Positions 17,840 to 25,673 of a stretch of DNA of 64,000 nucleotides are shown here, one piece after another (the stretch's first letter is position 1; every line of letters starts with the position of its first letter). The position numbers and the translations under genes were made by a program. This DNA comes from Oceanispirochaeta crateris (GTDB taxonomy: Bacteria; Spirochaetota; Spirochaetia; DSM-2461): positions 3,266,439 to 3,330,438 of the forward strand of contig NZ_CP036150.1 of assembly GCF_008329965.1 (NCBI RefSeq), given 5' to 3'. The notes below the pieces were generated by a model that was not told where the DNA came from, made no database searches, and saw nothing but the letters and a program-made list of their open reading frames with translations.

Positions 17840-19135
17840 ATGAAAATCCTGATCGGTCACACCAATATGGATCTGGATTGCCTGGGTTCTCTGGTTTTAG
17901 GAAAGTATCTGTACCCCGACGCCCTTTGTGTTAGGAGCAGACTAATACATCCTGTTGCCAAATCGCTCTATAATCTTTATAAAACACACCTTGATTTTCT
18001 CCCTTCTAAAGAGCTAATTGATTGCCCTGTGGATGAGATGATTATCTTTGATACGCGCAGCAGTGCTAGAGTTCGTGAATATTTTGAATATTTACCAGAT
18101 TTTAAGGGGAAGATCACCGTATATGACCATCATAGCAACGACAGCTGTGATTTGGAAAATGCCGAAGTGATCTCGGCTGATTTTGGTTCCAATACTTCAA
18201 TCGTAACCCTACTTTTGAAAGAGGAGGGGATCTCTCTCGATCCGGTAGATGCCACAATTGCCCTGACTGGCATATTTGCTGATACAGGGAACTTCACTCA
18301 TGAAAATGTCTGCCTTGAAGACTTCAGGGCATCATCGTGGCTGATGCAACAAGGGGCCAGTATGAAGCTTGTCAGTCAGTTTCTTAAGCCTCTAAAGCAG
18401 GATTATCAAATTTCCCTGTTCCATCAGGTTTTAAACCGCCTCGTGTACAAGAATATTCATGGTCACACAATTATTCTCAGCTATTATGAGATGAAGGAAC
18501 AGGTCAGCGGACTGGCATCCATAGTAGAAAAGGTTTTTGAAGTTGAAAATGCGGATGCCCTTTTTGTTCTGTTCGGCCTGGAAAAGGCAAATAAAACACT
18601 AATCATCGGCCGGAGTCAGAAAGAAACTGTCGATGTAAGCAGCATTCTGGCGCCCTGGGGCGGTGGGGGACACACCAGAGCCGCTTCTGCTCAGCTGAAG
18701 GGAAAATTCGGGGAAGAAATATACAAATCTTTCCTCCTCTCCCTCAAACGCTCTCTTTTACCGGCCATTACGGCCCGTGACCTGATGACGGATAAGGTCG
18801 ATGTCATCAGGGAGTCCTGGTCCGTTCTGGATGCCTCTCTTTTCCTTGAGAAGATCAGCCATACGGGTGCTCCGGTTTTAAATGACCTGGATGAGCTGGT
18901 TGGCTTTATGACTCTCCGGGATATCAGCAAAGCCCGAAAGTCCCGTCAGATGAAGGGACCCGTGAGGAGTTATATGACTCATAAGGTGCACAGCTGTAGT
19001 GGCGATGCCAGTGTAAAGGAATTGGAGTCATTTTTTCTAAAGTGGAATATCGGTCATATTCCTGTCGCAAAAGAGAAGAAATTGTTGGGTATTGTGACCA
19101 GGGCAGACTATCTGAACTACCTGGAATCCAGATAG
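17840..19135 (+). CDS. DHH-family phosphoesterase with DHHA1-like and two CBS domains
   Basis: A 431-residue protein. The DHH domain has GHTNMDLDCLGS at residues 6-17, FDTR near 70 and the DHH signature near 99. A DHHA1-type substrate-binding region ends with GGGGHTRAASAQ (about residue 275). Two CBS motifs follow, starting at ARDLMT (about 313) and again near MTHKVHS (about 375). This order equals the N-terminal half of the long tRNA nucleotidyltransferases of some deep-branching bacteria, but the nucleotidyltransferase half is absent. It is therefore a stand-alone phosphoesterase, perhaps acting on small nucleotides or short RNAs with adenine-nucleotide control through CBS. The substrate is unknown. 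Confidence 0.85.
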   Translation: MKILIGHTNMDLDCLGSLVLGKYLYPDALCVRSRLIHPVAKSLYNLYKTHLDFLPSKELIDCPVDEMIIFDTRSSARVREYFEYLPDFKGKITVYDHHSNDSCDLENAEVISADFGSNTSIVTLLLKEEGISLDPVDATIALTGIFADTGNFTHENVCLEDFRASSWLMQQGASMKLVSQFLKPLKQDYQISLFHQVLNRLVYKNIHGHTIILSYYEMKEQVSGLASIVEKVFEVENADALFVLFGLEKANKTLIIGRSQKETVDVSSILAPWGGGGHTRAASAQLKGKFGEEIYKSFLLSLKRSLLPAITARDLMTDKVDVIRESWSVLDASLFLEKISHTGAPVLNDLDELVGFMTLRDISKARKSRQMKGPVRSYMTHKVHSCSGDASVKELESFFLKWNIGHIPVAKEKKLLGIVTRADYLNYLESR

Positions 19136-19153
19136 TTCAAATCTATTTCGTCC

Positions 19154-20179
19154 TTATGAGGAAATTTTCAGTTCCCGGAAAATTCGGCAGGCTGAATTGA
19201 TTTCTTCAGCTGAAACTGAGAGGCTGGTGACCAGACGAATTTCCTGGTCCGCTGTGGCTATAACCCGAACTCCCTTCTCTAATAACAGGGCTTCTACTTT
19301 CCGGGCATCCAGTCCGGGGGTTTCAATAAAAATGATGTTTGTTTCAACCCGGTTGATGTCGACCTGCGCCCAGGAGCATTGTTTCAGACATTCGGCCAGT
19401 ACTCGTGCGTTGTGATGATCTTCAGCCAGGCGCTGTATGTTATGCTCCAATGCGTAAAGGCCAGCTGCAGCCAGCACTCCTGCCTGTCTCATGCCTCCCC
19501 CCAGTATCTTCCTCCACCGTCTTGATTCTTCAATGATGTCTTTGGGCCCGACAATCATGGAACCCACCGGGGCTCCCAGGCCCTTGGACAGGCAAAGATT
19601 TGCGGTGGTGCAGTGGGAAAAAATTTCAGACAGGGATATTCCCGTCGAGACAGAAGCATTGAAGCAACGGGCTCCATCCATATGAATCGGGAGGTTTTTG
19701 CTGCGGGCAAAGGCCGAGAGTTCTTCCAATTGTTCCTTCTTCCAGCAGCTTCCCCCTTCAAAATTATGGGTATTTTCTATGGCTATAAGACTTGTATGTG
19801 CCATGTCGTAATCATTTTCTTTGATTCTGCTTTTTACTGCGGCGGCACTCAGGATGCCCCGCTCTCCAGGGGTGGCAATGGGCAGTGTTCCTGCTACCGC
19901 CGCGACGCCTCCCACTTCATGCTGAAGAATATGGGCATTTTCATGTAGTATTACCTCTTTTCCACGCCCTCCTAAGATGATCAGGGGGAGGAGGTTTCCC
20001 ATGGTGCCGGAGCTGACAAAAAGAGAGGCTTCTGCTTCGCAGAGTTCGGCCATTTTGGCTTCCAGGGCATTGACGCTGGGATCTTCTCCGTAGACATCGT
20101 CTCCCAGTTCGGCGTCGTACATCGCCTGCCGCATGGCCTTGTCCGGTTTTGTAAAGGTATCGCTTCTTAATTCAATCAT
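19154..20179 (-). CDS. ltaE: Low-specificity L-threonine aldolase
   Basis: A 341-residue PLP enzyme that cleaves threonine or allo-threonine to glycine and acetaldehyde. It opens with the family signature LRSDTFTKP and has GDDVYGEDPSVNALE near residue 30. HMDGARCFNA marks the cofactor-aspartate region, and the PLP lysine is in CLSKGLGAPVGS (about residue 200). The gene starts within the ATGA overlap at the end of aroA and has GAGGAAG upstream, so translation is coupled. The pairing with aroA and the nearby serA points to amino-acid metabolism, but no direct pathway link is seen. Confidence 0.93.
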   Translation of the reverse strand: MIELRSDTFTKPDKAMRQAMYDAELGDDVYGEDPSVNALEAKMAELCEAEASLFVSSGTMGNLLPLIILGGRGKEVILHENAHILQHEVGGVAAVAGTLPIATPGERGILSAAAVKSRIKENDYDMAHTSLIAIENTHNFEGGSCWKKEQLEELSAFARSKNLPIHMDGARCFNASVSTGISLSEIFSHCTTANLCLSKGLGAPVGSMIVGPKDIIEESRRWRKILGGGMRQAGVLAAAGLYALEHNIQRLAEDHHNARVLAECLKQCSWAQVDINRVETNIIFIETPGLDARKVEALLLEKGVRVIATADQEIRLVTSLSVSAEEINSACRIFRELKISS

Positions 20180-21477
20180 CTGGCTTCCTCTTTTAATGTT
20201 TCCAATTGCTTAAAAAATCCCGGATAGGTGATATTCACAGCATCTGCCGTTTCGATCTGGGTGTTCCCGAGGGCTCCCAGGGAGGCCAGAGCCAGGCTCA
20301 TGACCACACGGTGATCTCCATGTCCATTTAAACGGGCGCCATGGAGGGGTGAACCCTGGATGATCATGCCCTCTGGAGTTTCTTGAATATCCGCCCCCAT
20401 TTTTTTCAACTCTGCTGTCATCACGGCAATTCTGTCGGTTTCTTTCATCCTAGCCTGTGGTACGTTGACTATTCTTGTCTCTCCCCGGGCGTAGCAAGCC
20501 GTCACGGCCATGGCAGGAAGGGCATCAGGAGTATCATTCAGATCCAGAACACGGCCATTCAGCGCCTCTGGAATCACCTGTATGCCGTCTAAGCTGTGCT
20601 CAAATCTGCATCCCATGGATTCCAGGTAGTTAAGGACGGCCTTATCACCCTGACTGTCCTTCATATCCAATCCGGTTAGGGTCAGAGGGCTTCTGCTGAT
20701 GGCGGCGGCACAAAAAAAGAAGGTAGCCGAAGAGAAGTCGGCGGCTATGGAGGCATCAAAGGGCTGGTACGCCTGAGCTCCCAAAATTTGAAACTCTTTC
20801 ATCCCCTCCTGTTTCCAGGAAATACCTCTTTCTTCCATCCACTTCAGGGTCATTTCGGCATAGGGCTGTTCCATCAACAGGGGAACTCTTATCAGTGTAG
20901 AATTATTCGAAGAGGGCAGAAGGGGTGCGGCCAGCAGTAAGGCCGAAAGGTATTGACTGGTGGGGCAGCTTATGGAGGTTTCCCCCCCCATCAATGGACC
21001 CTGCACCGAGTAGGGGGCGCATCCCCCTGGAGATGACAGCACTGTCGCTCCCAAATCTTCCAGGGCTTTCAACAGGTTTGCCGCCGAGCGGCTTCTTATT
21101 TGCTCATCTCCGTCAAATGATACTCTTGGCCCTAGGGCTGCGGCTATGGCTGTGAGAAGGTAGAGCGATGTTCCCGAATTCCCCACATTGATATGTATTT
21201 CTTTGTTTTGATTCCTTGGAATCGGGCTGAGGACTTCCCAGCCATAGTCTCTGTCTTCTATATGAGCCCCCAGCTTTCTGCAGGCTTTGAGACATGAGAG
21301 GGTGTCGTCAGAGTATAAAGGATTTCTGATCCGGCTTGTTCCTTCGGCCAATGAGGCGATCAGCAAAGCTCTGATGGTGTGAGATTTGGAAGCTGGAATC
21401 TTTATATTGCCCTTGAGGGGGATTGGTCCGTCTGTGGGATTTTCTAACCCTGATAGTGTGACTGTATTCATTGTCAT
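20176..21477 (-). CDS. aroA: 3-phosphoshikimate 1-carboxyvinyltransferase (EPSP synthase)
   Basis: Joins PEP to shikimate 3-phosphate in the shikimate pathway. At 433 residues it has the typical length. Landmarks are IPASKSHTIRALL (substrate-binding Lys-Ser near residue 28), NVGNSGTSLYLL (phosphate loop near residue 97), DFSSATFFFCAA and NVPQARMKETDRI, followed by HGDHRVVMSLALA. Two ATGs lie six bases apart at the start (21477 and 21471), neither with a strong ribosome-binding site. It overlaps ltaE by 4 bp and lies about 55 bp downstream of the ATL gene. Confidence 0.97.
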   Translation of the reverse strand: MTMNTVTLSGLENPTDGPIPLKGNIKIPASKSHTIRALLIASLAEGTSRIRNPLYSDDTLSCLKACRKLGAHIEDRDYGWEVLSPIPRNQNKEIHINVGNSGTSLYLLTAIAAALGPRVSFDGDEQIRSRSAANLLKALEDLGATVLSSPGGCAPYSVQGPLMGGETSISCPTSQYLSALLLAAPLLPSSNNSTLIRVPLLMEQPYAEMTLKWMEERGISWKQEGMKEFQILGAQAYQPFDASIAADFSSATFFFCAAAISRSPLTLTGLDMKDSQGDKAVLNYLESMGCRFEHSLDGIQVIPEALNGRVLDLNDTPDALPAMAVTACYARGETRIVNVPQARMKETDRIAVMTAELKKMGADIQETPEGMIIQGSPLHGARLNGHGDHRVVMSLALASLGALGNTQIETADAVNITYPGFFKQLETLKEEAR

Positions 21478-21532
21478 TAGAGGATATCAGATCTGGATGG
21501 AATCTGTCCAAGGGTTCGGTCGTTTATCGATC

Positions 21533-21835
21533 TTATGGGTTCCATAGAAAAGAGGAAAGAATGACCTTCCCGTCCTTTGAGAAACCGACACCCTCAGACT
21601 CAAGTAGGGCTCTTTGAAGCTCTCCGGATTCTCCGCCAAGAGAAATACCTCCTGCCGCGTTGACAACCCTGTGCCAGGGTAGTCCTCGTTTCCTACTGGA
21701 GCTGTAAAGGAGACGGGAGACCTGCCTTGCCCCGCGTGAAGATCCGGCCATGGCTGCAATCCGGCCGTAGGTACAGACCCTGCCCTGGGGGATGTCTCGG
21801 ATGATTGCACAGACTCGGAGAGAAAAGTCTTCCAT
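21533..21835 (-). CDS. Alkyltransferase-like protein (ATL), MGMT family without the acceptor cysteine
   Basis: A 100-residue protein of the O6-alkylguanine-DNA alkyltransferase fold. The active-site motif PCHRV is replaced by PWHRVVN, the hallmark of ATL proteins, which bind alkylated guanine in DNA and recruit nucleotide excision repair instead of removing the alkyl group. The DNA-binding helix-turn-helix with VCTYGRIAAMAG and the RQVSRLL arginine-finger region are present. I chose the ATG at 21835, with AAGGA 7 nt upstream, which places it 2 nt after the stop of the zinc-ribbon gene. The two are therefore likely cotranscribed. Confidence 0.9.
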   Translation of the reverse strand: MEDFSLRVCAIIRDIPQGRVCTYGRIAAMAGSSRGARQVSRLLYSSSRKRGLPWHRVVNAAGGISLGGESGELQRALLESEGVGFSKDGKVILSSFLWNP

Positions 21836-21837
21836 CT

Positions 21838-22266
21838 CTAGTCCTTGTGCCTGCACACCGGGCAACCCAGTACATGAACATGCATTTTACGCCCCGGGCG
21901 TTCAAAGACTCTGGCAATGGCAAAGTTTCCCTCTTTAAAGAGTACTTTACAGGAGGGACAACGGCGATCTCTCAGAGGTTCCCGGCACCCGGCAGGATGA
22001 TCACTATAACACCAGGGACAACCATAGATATTCATCAATCGATCTTCTCCCCGGTTGTAGATGACCGAGTGTACCCTTTCTCCTTTCCGGAGTGCTTTTT
22101 CACAAAGAGGGCAGGGATGGGTATCTTCACCAATGTCATCGTCATCATCAAAACTGAAGCCTTCCAATAGGGAATCCTCCACAGTGTGCTTGTTCTTAAG
22201 GGTGGAAATAATGAGAAAGATGAGGATGCCAAAAAGGATGACAATAATCAGAATTTCAGGAAACAC
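21838..22266 (-). CDS. Membrane-anchored zinc-ribbon protein of unknown function, 142 aa
   Basis: An N-terminal hydrophobic helix (EILIIVILFGILIFLIIST) is followed by an acidic FDDDDDIGED stretch. Four CPxC-type knuckles follow: CPLC, CPWC, CPSC and CPVC. These could form two zinc ribbons facing the cytoplasm. No enzyme motif is seen. Its stop codon is 2 nt before the chosen ATL start, so coexpression with that DNA-damage protein is likely. It is divergent from rsmI. Confidence 0.75.
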   Translation of the reverse strand: MFPEILIIVILFGILIFLIISTLKNKHTVEDSLLEGFSFDDDDDIGEDTHPCPLCEKALRKGERVHSVIYNRGEDRLMNIYGCPWCYSDHPAGCREPLRDRRCPSCKVLFKEGNFAIARVFERPGRKMHVHVLGCPVCRHKD

Positions 22267-22323
22267 CGGGGAACCGCCTCGTCAATCTGGTCACAAACCA
22301 TGGTTTCATATATCCTACATCTT

Positions 22324-23004
22324 ATGGCAATATTGTATATGGTGGCAACGCCTGTGGGTAATCTTCAGGATATGACATACCGGGCTGTAGAAGTCCTTAA
22401 AGAAGTCGATATCATCGCATGTGAAGATACGAGGCTGAGTGCGAAGCTTCTCAATCATTATGGAATTCAGAAGCATTTGATCAGCTGCCGGGCTAGGAAT
22501 GAGAAGCAGAGCGCTCCAGGGATTGTGAAGCTTTTGGATGAGGGGAAAAACATCGCCTATGTTTCAGACGCCGGAACTCCTGTCATGAGCGATCCAGGCA
22601 GGCTTTTGGTCAGGCAGTGTCGGGATGCCGGACACGAAATATTTCCCATTCCAGGGGCCTCTGCCTTTACGACTCTGGTCTCGGTCTGCGGATTCCATGG
22701 CAAATCCTTTCATTTTGAGGGGTTCTTATCTCCTAAATCGGGGAAACGGAAAAAAAGGCTCCAGGAGCTCCTGAACCGTGAGGAATCATTTATGATTTAT
22801 GAGTCTCCCTATCGGGTTGTTAAGGTTCTGGAAGAAATCAGAGAGATGGAACCTGAGAGAGAAATTTTGCTGGGACGAGAAATGACAAAAAAATTTGAAG
22901 AATATATAGAAGGAACTGCCGATAAGTTGATTAATCACCTTGAAACAGGAAATCATTCAAAAGGTGAGTTTGCTTTACTTGTTTCGGCAGAGAAAAAAGG
23001 TTAA
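22324..23004 (+). CDS. rsmI: 16S rRNA (cytidine-1402-2'-O)-methyltransferase
   Basis: A SAM-dependent tetrapyrrole-methylase-fold enzyme that modifies C1402 of 16S rRNA. The start at 22324 gives MAILYMVATPVGNLQDMTYR, the conserved opening of RsmI; upstream in-frame ATGs would add unrelated residues. CEDTRLSAKLLNHY, YVSDAGTPVMSDPG and PIPGASAFTTLVS are diagnostic. At about 226 residues it lacks most of the C-terminal extension seen in E. coli RsmI (286). The divergent zinc-ribbon gene begins 57 bp upstream. Confidence 0.93.
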   Translation: MAILYMVATPVGNLQDMTYRAVEVLKEVDIIACEDTRLSAKLLNHYGIQKHLISCRARNEKQSAPGIVKLLDEGKNIAYVSDAGTPVMSDPGRLLVRQCRDAGHEIFPIPGASAFTTLVSVCGFHGKSFHFEGFLSPKSGKRKKRLQELLNREESFMIYESPYRVVKVLEEIREMEPEREILLGREMTKKFEEYIEGTADKLINHLETGNHSKGEFALLVSAEKKG

Positions 23005-23054
23005 CATTATGGCAGGCTTGTCGATATTTATTAATGGAGAGCAAAGGAGCTGAC

Positions 23055-23339
23055 ATGACAATAGATAGAATAGGTTCGGTAGATCCATTATCTCGTCTGA
23101 ATAAGACAGAGAAAGCGGTCCGGACTGAAGTAAAAGATAAATCCGATTCCATCGATGTCTCCATCGAAGCTAAGAAAAGCTCAGAGCTGCTTATGGCAAT
23201 GGAAAGTGTGAAGGTTGCTCCCGATGTCAGAGAAGATCGTATAGCTGAGGTAAAGGCTCGCCTGCAGGATCCGAATTATATAAACGACACGGTGGTTAAC
23301 TCCGTTGCGGATAAGCTGATGGATCTATTTGGAATTTAA
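23055..23339 (+). CDS. flgM: Anti-sigma-28 factor FlgM
   Basis: A small protein of about 94 residues. AAGGAG lies 6-7 nt before the ATG at 23055, which selects this start over an in-frame ATG 21 nt upstream. It opens MTIDRIGSVDPLSR, matching the FlgM N-terminus (often MxIdrxgxxdp). The C-terminal half (VREDRIAEVKARLQDPNYIN, then VADKLMDLFG) is the sigma-28-binding helix region. FlgM holds the flagellar sigma factor inactive until the hook is complete, so the organism is flagellated. A terminator follows immediately. Confidence 0.9.
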   Translation: MTIDRIGSVDPLSRLNKTEKAVRTEVKDKSDSIDVSIEAKKSSELLMAMESVKVAPDVREDRIAEVKARLQDPNYINDTVVNSVADKLMDLFGI

Positions 23340-23360
23340 GAGATTTTCAGTGTATATTAC

Positions 23361-23389
23361 AGGCAGTGCTTCGGCTCTGCCTTTTTTTT
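23361..23389 (+). terminator. Rho-independent terminator after flgM
   Basis: AGGCAG and CTGCCT enclose GC-TTCG-GC, with one T-T mismatch, and are followed by eight T. The UUCG-type loop is a stabilising tetraloop. Confidence 0.9.
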
Positions 23390-23470
23390 GATCTAAACTT
23401 TCAGGCCCTGTGGCCCTGAGTGAAAAATCACTGAGGCTGTACACAGCCTTGGTCGTAAATTGGAGTCATT

Positions 23471-24595
23471 ATGGCTGAAATTTTCTTGAAGGTCCCTTCC
23501 CGTATTCTCCTTGGGGTAAATGAAACGAATCGTCTTGGTATTGAAATAAGCAAGCTAGGAAAACGGGTCCTCCTTATTTCAGAGCCTATTCTGAAAGAAC
23601 CTGTACGAAAACTTCAAAAGCTTTTAGAGGGTCACGGAATTGGGACGATTGTTTTTGATGAAGAACCTTTAAAAGGCACCAGCTTTACCATAGAAACCTG
23701 CCAGAATATTGCTCGGGGGAGTCATGTCGAAACCATCCTTGGTTTTGGAGGAGGGCGTACCCTGTCTATTGCCAGGGCTGTTGCCTCTTCAGTACCGGAG
23801 CATCTGCACCCCGATACCCTGATGGAACGGGGTAGGGGTGGTATTTCATTACCCTGTATAGAGTTAATCAGTGACTTCTGGTCCCCCCTTTTTCTTCAGC
23901 CCCGGTTCAGTCTTACAGATAGTCGAAATGGTATTTCAAGATTCATAGACTACTCTACCCATTCTTCATGTCTGCAGGTGTGTGATCCGGTTCAGTCTCT
24001 TGCTCTGCCCGAGAGGTATAGGACACCTTTGTATTTCGAACTAATCCTGAATACTCTCGTTTGTGCCGCCATTCCTTCCAGATCTTTTTTATCAGAAGTT
24101 CACAGCCTTTCCTCCTTCAGGCGGCTCTGGTATAGGAGAAAATCGCTTGTAGGCTCATGGGATCTAAACTGTGCCACAGATTTGATGGAAGCAGGTTTTC
24201 TCACTGCCATGGCGCATCAGGAGACCGGATCCTATTGGTCAGGTATTCTCATTGAATCGGTGAGTGGTCACTTTCAGGTTTCAAGATCGGTTATAGCAAT
24301 GATTTTAGCACCCTATATTGTGGACTACCTCTGCAGTATTGCTACCAGTGAAATCAGTCACTTCCTGGGGCAATTGTTAGATCTGGAAGATGCTCCCAGG
24401 AGTCCCGAGGAATTAAAGGATGCTCTGCGGGAACTCATCGGCTGGTATTCCATGCCTTCACAGCTTCGTAATACAGGTATCGCCCAGGATTCTCTGGCCT
24501 TAGCCGCAGAGACTGCAGGCCAAATGCTGATTCATTCTGGAAGGGGAGGCATCACCGTAGATCAGATGTTCTCTATTCTGAAAAGTAGCTGGTAA
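23471..24595 (+). CDS. Iron-containing alcohol dehydrogenase-like protein with degenerate metal site
   Basis: A 374-residue protein of the Fe-ADH/glycerol dehydrogenase superfamily. The N-terminal half aligns well (RILLGVNETNRLG opening, GFGGGRTLSIARAVA as the nucleotide-binding GGGS-like loop). In the C-terminal half the usual histidine ligand motif (HGxANAxLLP) is replaced by QVSRSVIAMILAP, so at least one metal-binding histidine appears lost. It may be a non-catalytic or altered family member. Its TAA overlaps the ATG of the methyltransferase gene (TAATG), giving tight translational coupling. Confidence 0.75.
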   Translation: MAEIFLKVPSRILLGVNETNRLGIEISKLGKRVLLISEPILKEPVRKLQKLLEGHGIGTIVFDEEPLKGTSFTIETCQNIARGSHVETILGFGGGRTLSIARAVASSVPEHLHPDTLMERGRGGISLPCIELISDFWSPLFLQPRFSLTDSRNGISRFIDYSTHSSCLQVCDPVQSLALPERYRTPLYFELILNTLVCAAIPSRSFLSEVHSLSSFRRLWYRRKSLVGSWDLNCATDLMEAGFLTAMAHQETGSYWSGILIESVSGHFQVSRSVIAMILAPYIVDYLCSIATSEISHFLGQLLDLEDAPRSPEELKDALRELIGWYSMPSQLRNTGIAQDSLALAAETAGQMLIHSGRGGITVDQMFSILKSSW

Positions 24596-25344
24596 TGATC
24601 ACAGTCAGAAAGTTATTCTCACTTAAACCGGGTACGAGAGAGAGAAAGATCATTAAAATTTTAGGAGAGTGGGAACAGGGGCTGCAAGAGGGGCAGATGC
24701 CCGATCTTTTGTATTTAAAAGATTTTTTCAGGTCCATGACTCTCAACGGTTTTTCAGTCTCTTCCTCTGTCTTGGAAAATCCGCTCCAGTTGAGACGAGA
24801 AATAAATAGGATCCGGCATGAATTACTCCTGTCTGTGGGTTCGACTCCTGCCGAATGGGACCTGATTCATAGACCGGATGAGGGTGGTTCCGAACGTCAA
24901 AAATTTCCTTTGAAAATTTATCTTGATGATATTAGATCACCCTTTAATGTTGGTTCAATATTCAGAACAGCCGAATGTTTTGGAGTTTCCGAAATCCTTT
25001 TATCTCCCGGTACTGCGGATCCCGACCATCAAAGGGCGAGGCGTACTTCAATGGGTTGTACCGAGATGATTCCCTGGAAACGTATGGATATAGGGGAACT
25101 CAAAAATCTGGATCAATCTGTTTTTGCCATGGAGTTAGGTGGTATCGGTCTGGATGAATTCTCTTTCCCGGAAGAAGGGATTCTGGTTCTGGGATCTGAA
25201 GAGTTGGGTGTCTCCCCTGAGTGCCTTGCCTTGGCAAGGTCGTCTAGGGGAGTTGTCACGATTCCCTTATATGGCCATAAGACATCTCTCAATATTTCAG
25301 TGGCATTTGGAGTGGTTATGAATGCCTGGTGCGGGAATTTCTAA
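24595..25344 (+). CDS. SpoU/TrmH-family RNA 2'-O-methyltransferase
   Basis: A 249-residue SPOUT methyltransferase. Motif 1 is LDDIRSPFNVGSIFRTAE (about residue 105), with the catalytic-asparagine/arginine region in it. Motif 2 is LVLGSEELGVSPE (about residue 198) and motif 3 is IPLYGHKTSLNISVAFGV (about residue 222). These form the trefoil-knot SAM site. The N-terminal 95 residues are less conserved and could bind substrate RNA. The exact target (tRNA Gm18 or an rRNA position) cannot be assigned. It is translationally coupled to the Fe-ADH-like gene and convergent with the glutaredoxin gene. Confidence 0.9.
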   Translation: MITVRKLFSLKPGTRERKIIKILGEWEQGLQEGQMPDLLYLKDFFRSMTLNGFSVSSSVLENPLQLRREINRIRHELLLSVGSTPAEWDLIHRPDEGGSERQKFPLKIYLDDIRSPFNVGSIFRTAECFGVSEILLSPGTADPDHQRARRTSMGCTEMIPWKRMDIGELKNLDQSVFAMELGGIGLDEFSFPEEGILVLGSEELGVSPECLALARSSRGVVTIPLYGHKTSLNISVAFGVVMNAWCGNF

Positions 25345-25351
25345 GAGGATC

Positions 25352-25582
25352 TCAGCGGTGGAGGGCATTTTCAATGGCAGCCTGATTGAAGCCGACGATA
25401 ACTTTGCCGTTCACATCGATGACCGGGACTCCCATTTGCCCTGATTTTTTTACCATCTCTTCTGCTTTTGAAGAATTGACGGCAACATTATAATCTGTAA
25501 AAGCGATATTATTCTTTTTGAAATAGTCTTTCGCCAGAGTACAGTACCCGCAGCTGGGGGTGGAATAAACAATCACAGACAT
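25352..25582 (-). CDS. Glutaredoxin-like protein (CGYC)
   Basis: A 76-residue thioredoxin-fold protein with the dithiol motif SCGYC at residues 10-14, the cis-proline GVPVI near 53 and the C-terminal GFNQAAIENAL. It resembles the short glutaredoxin/NrdH type. It would reduce disulfides in the cytoplasm using glutathione or thioredoxin reductase. GGAG stands 7 nt before the ATG. The promoter is unusually clear and an inverted repeat overlaps the start of the transcript, suggesting control by a repressor. Confidence 0.92.
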   Translation of the reverse strand: MSVIVYSTPSCGYCTLAKDYFKKNNIAFTDYNVAVNSSKAEEMVKKSGQMGVPVIDVNGKVIVGFNQAAIENALHR

Positions 25583-25593
25583 ATTTAATCTCC

Positions 25594-25621
25594 TTGTATA
25601 TATGAAAACTTATATATACAA
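25594..25621. promoter_or_regulatory. Inverted repeat in the glutaredoxin promoter/leader
   Basis: Ten-base arms TTGTATATAT and ATATATACAA separated by 8 nt, lying between the -10 box and the ribosome-binding site of the glutaredoxin gene. Suitable for a dimeric repressor or a leader hairpin; the AT alternation makes a chance match possible. Confidence 0.5.
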
Positions 25622-25648
25622 TATATTCATTACTCGGGCTTCCGTCAA
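25620..25648 (-). promoter_or_regulatory. Sigma-70-type promoter of the glutaredoxin gene
   Basis: On the minus strand TTGACG (25648-25643), a 17-nt spacer and TATATT (25625-25620). Close to consensus in both boxes and spacing. Confidence 0.7.
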
Positions 25649-25673
25649 GAGGGATGATTGTTCTTTTTTAGAA

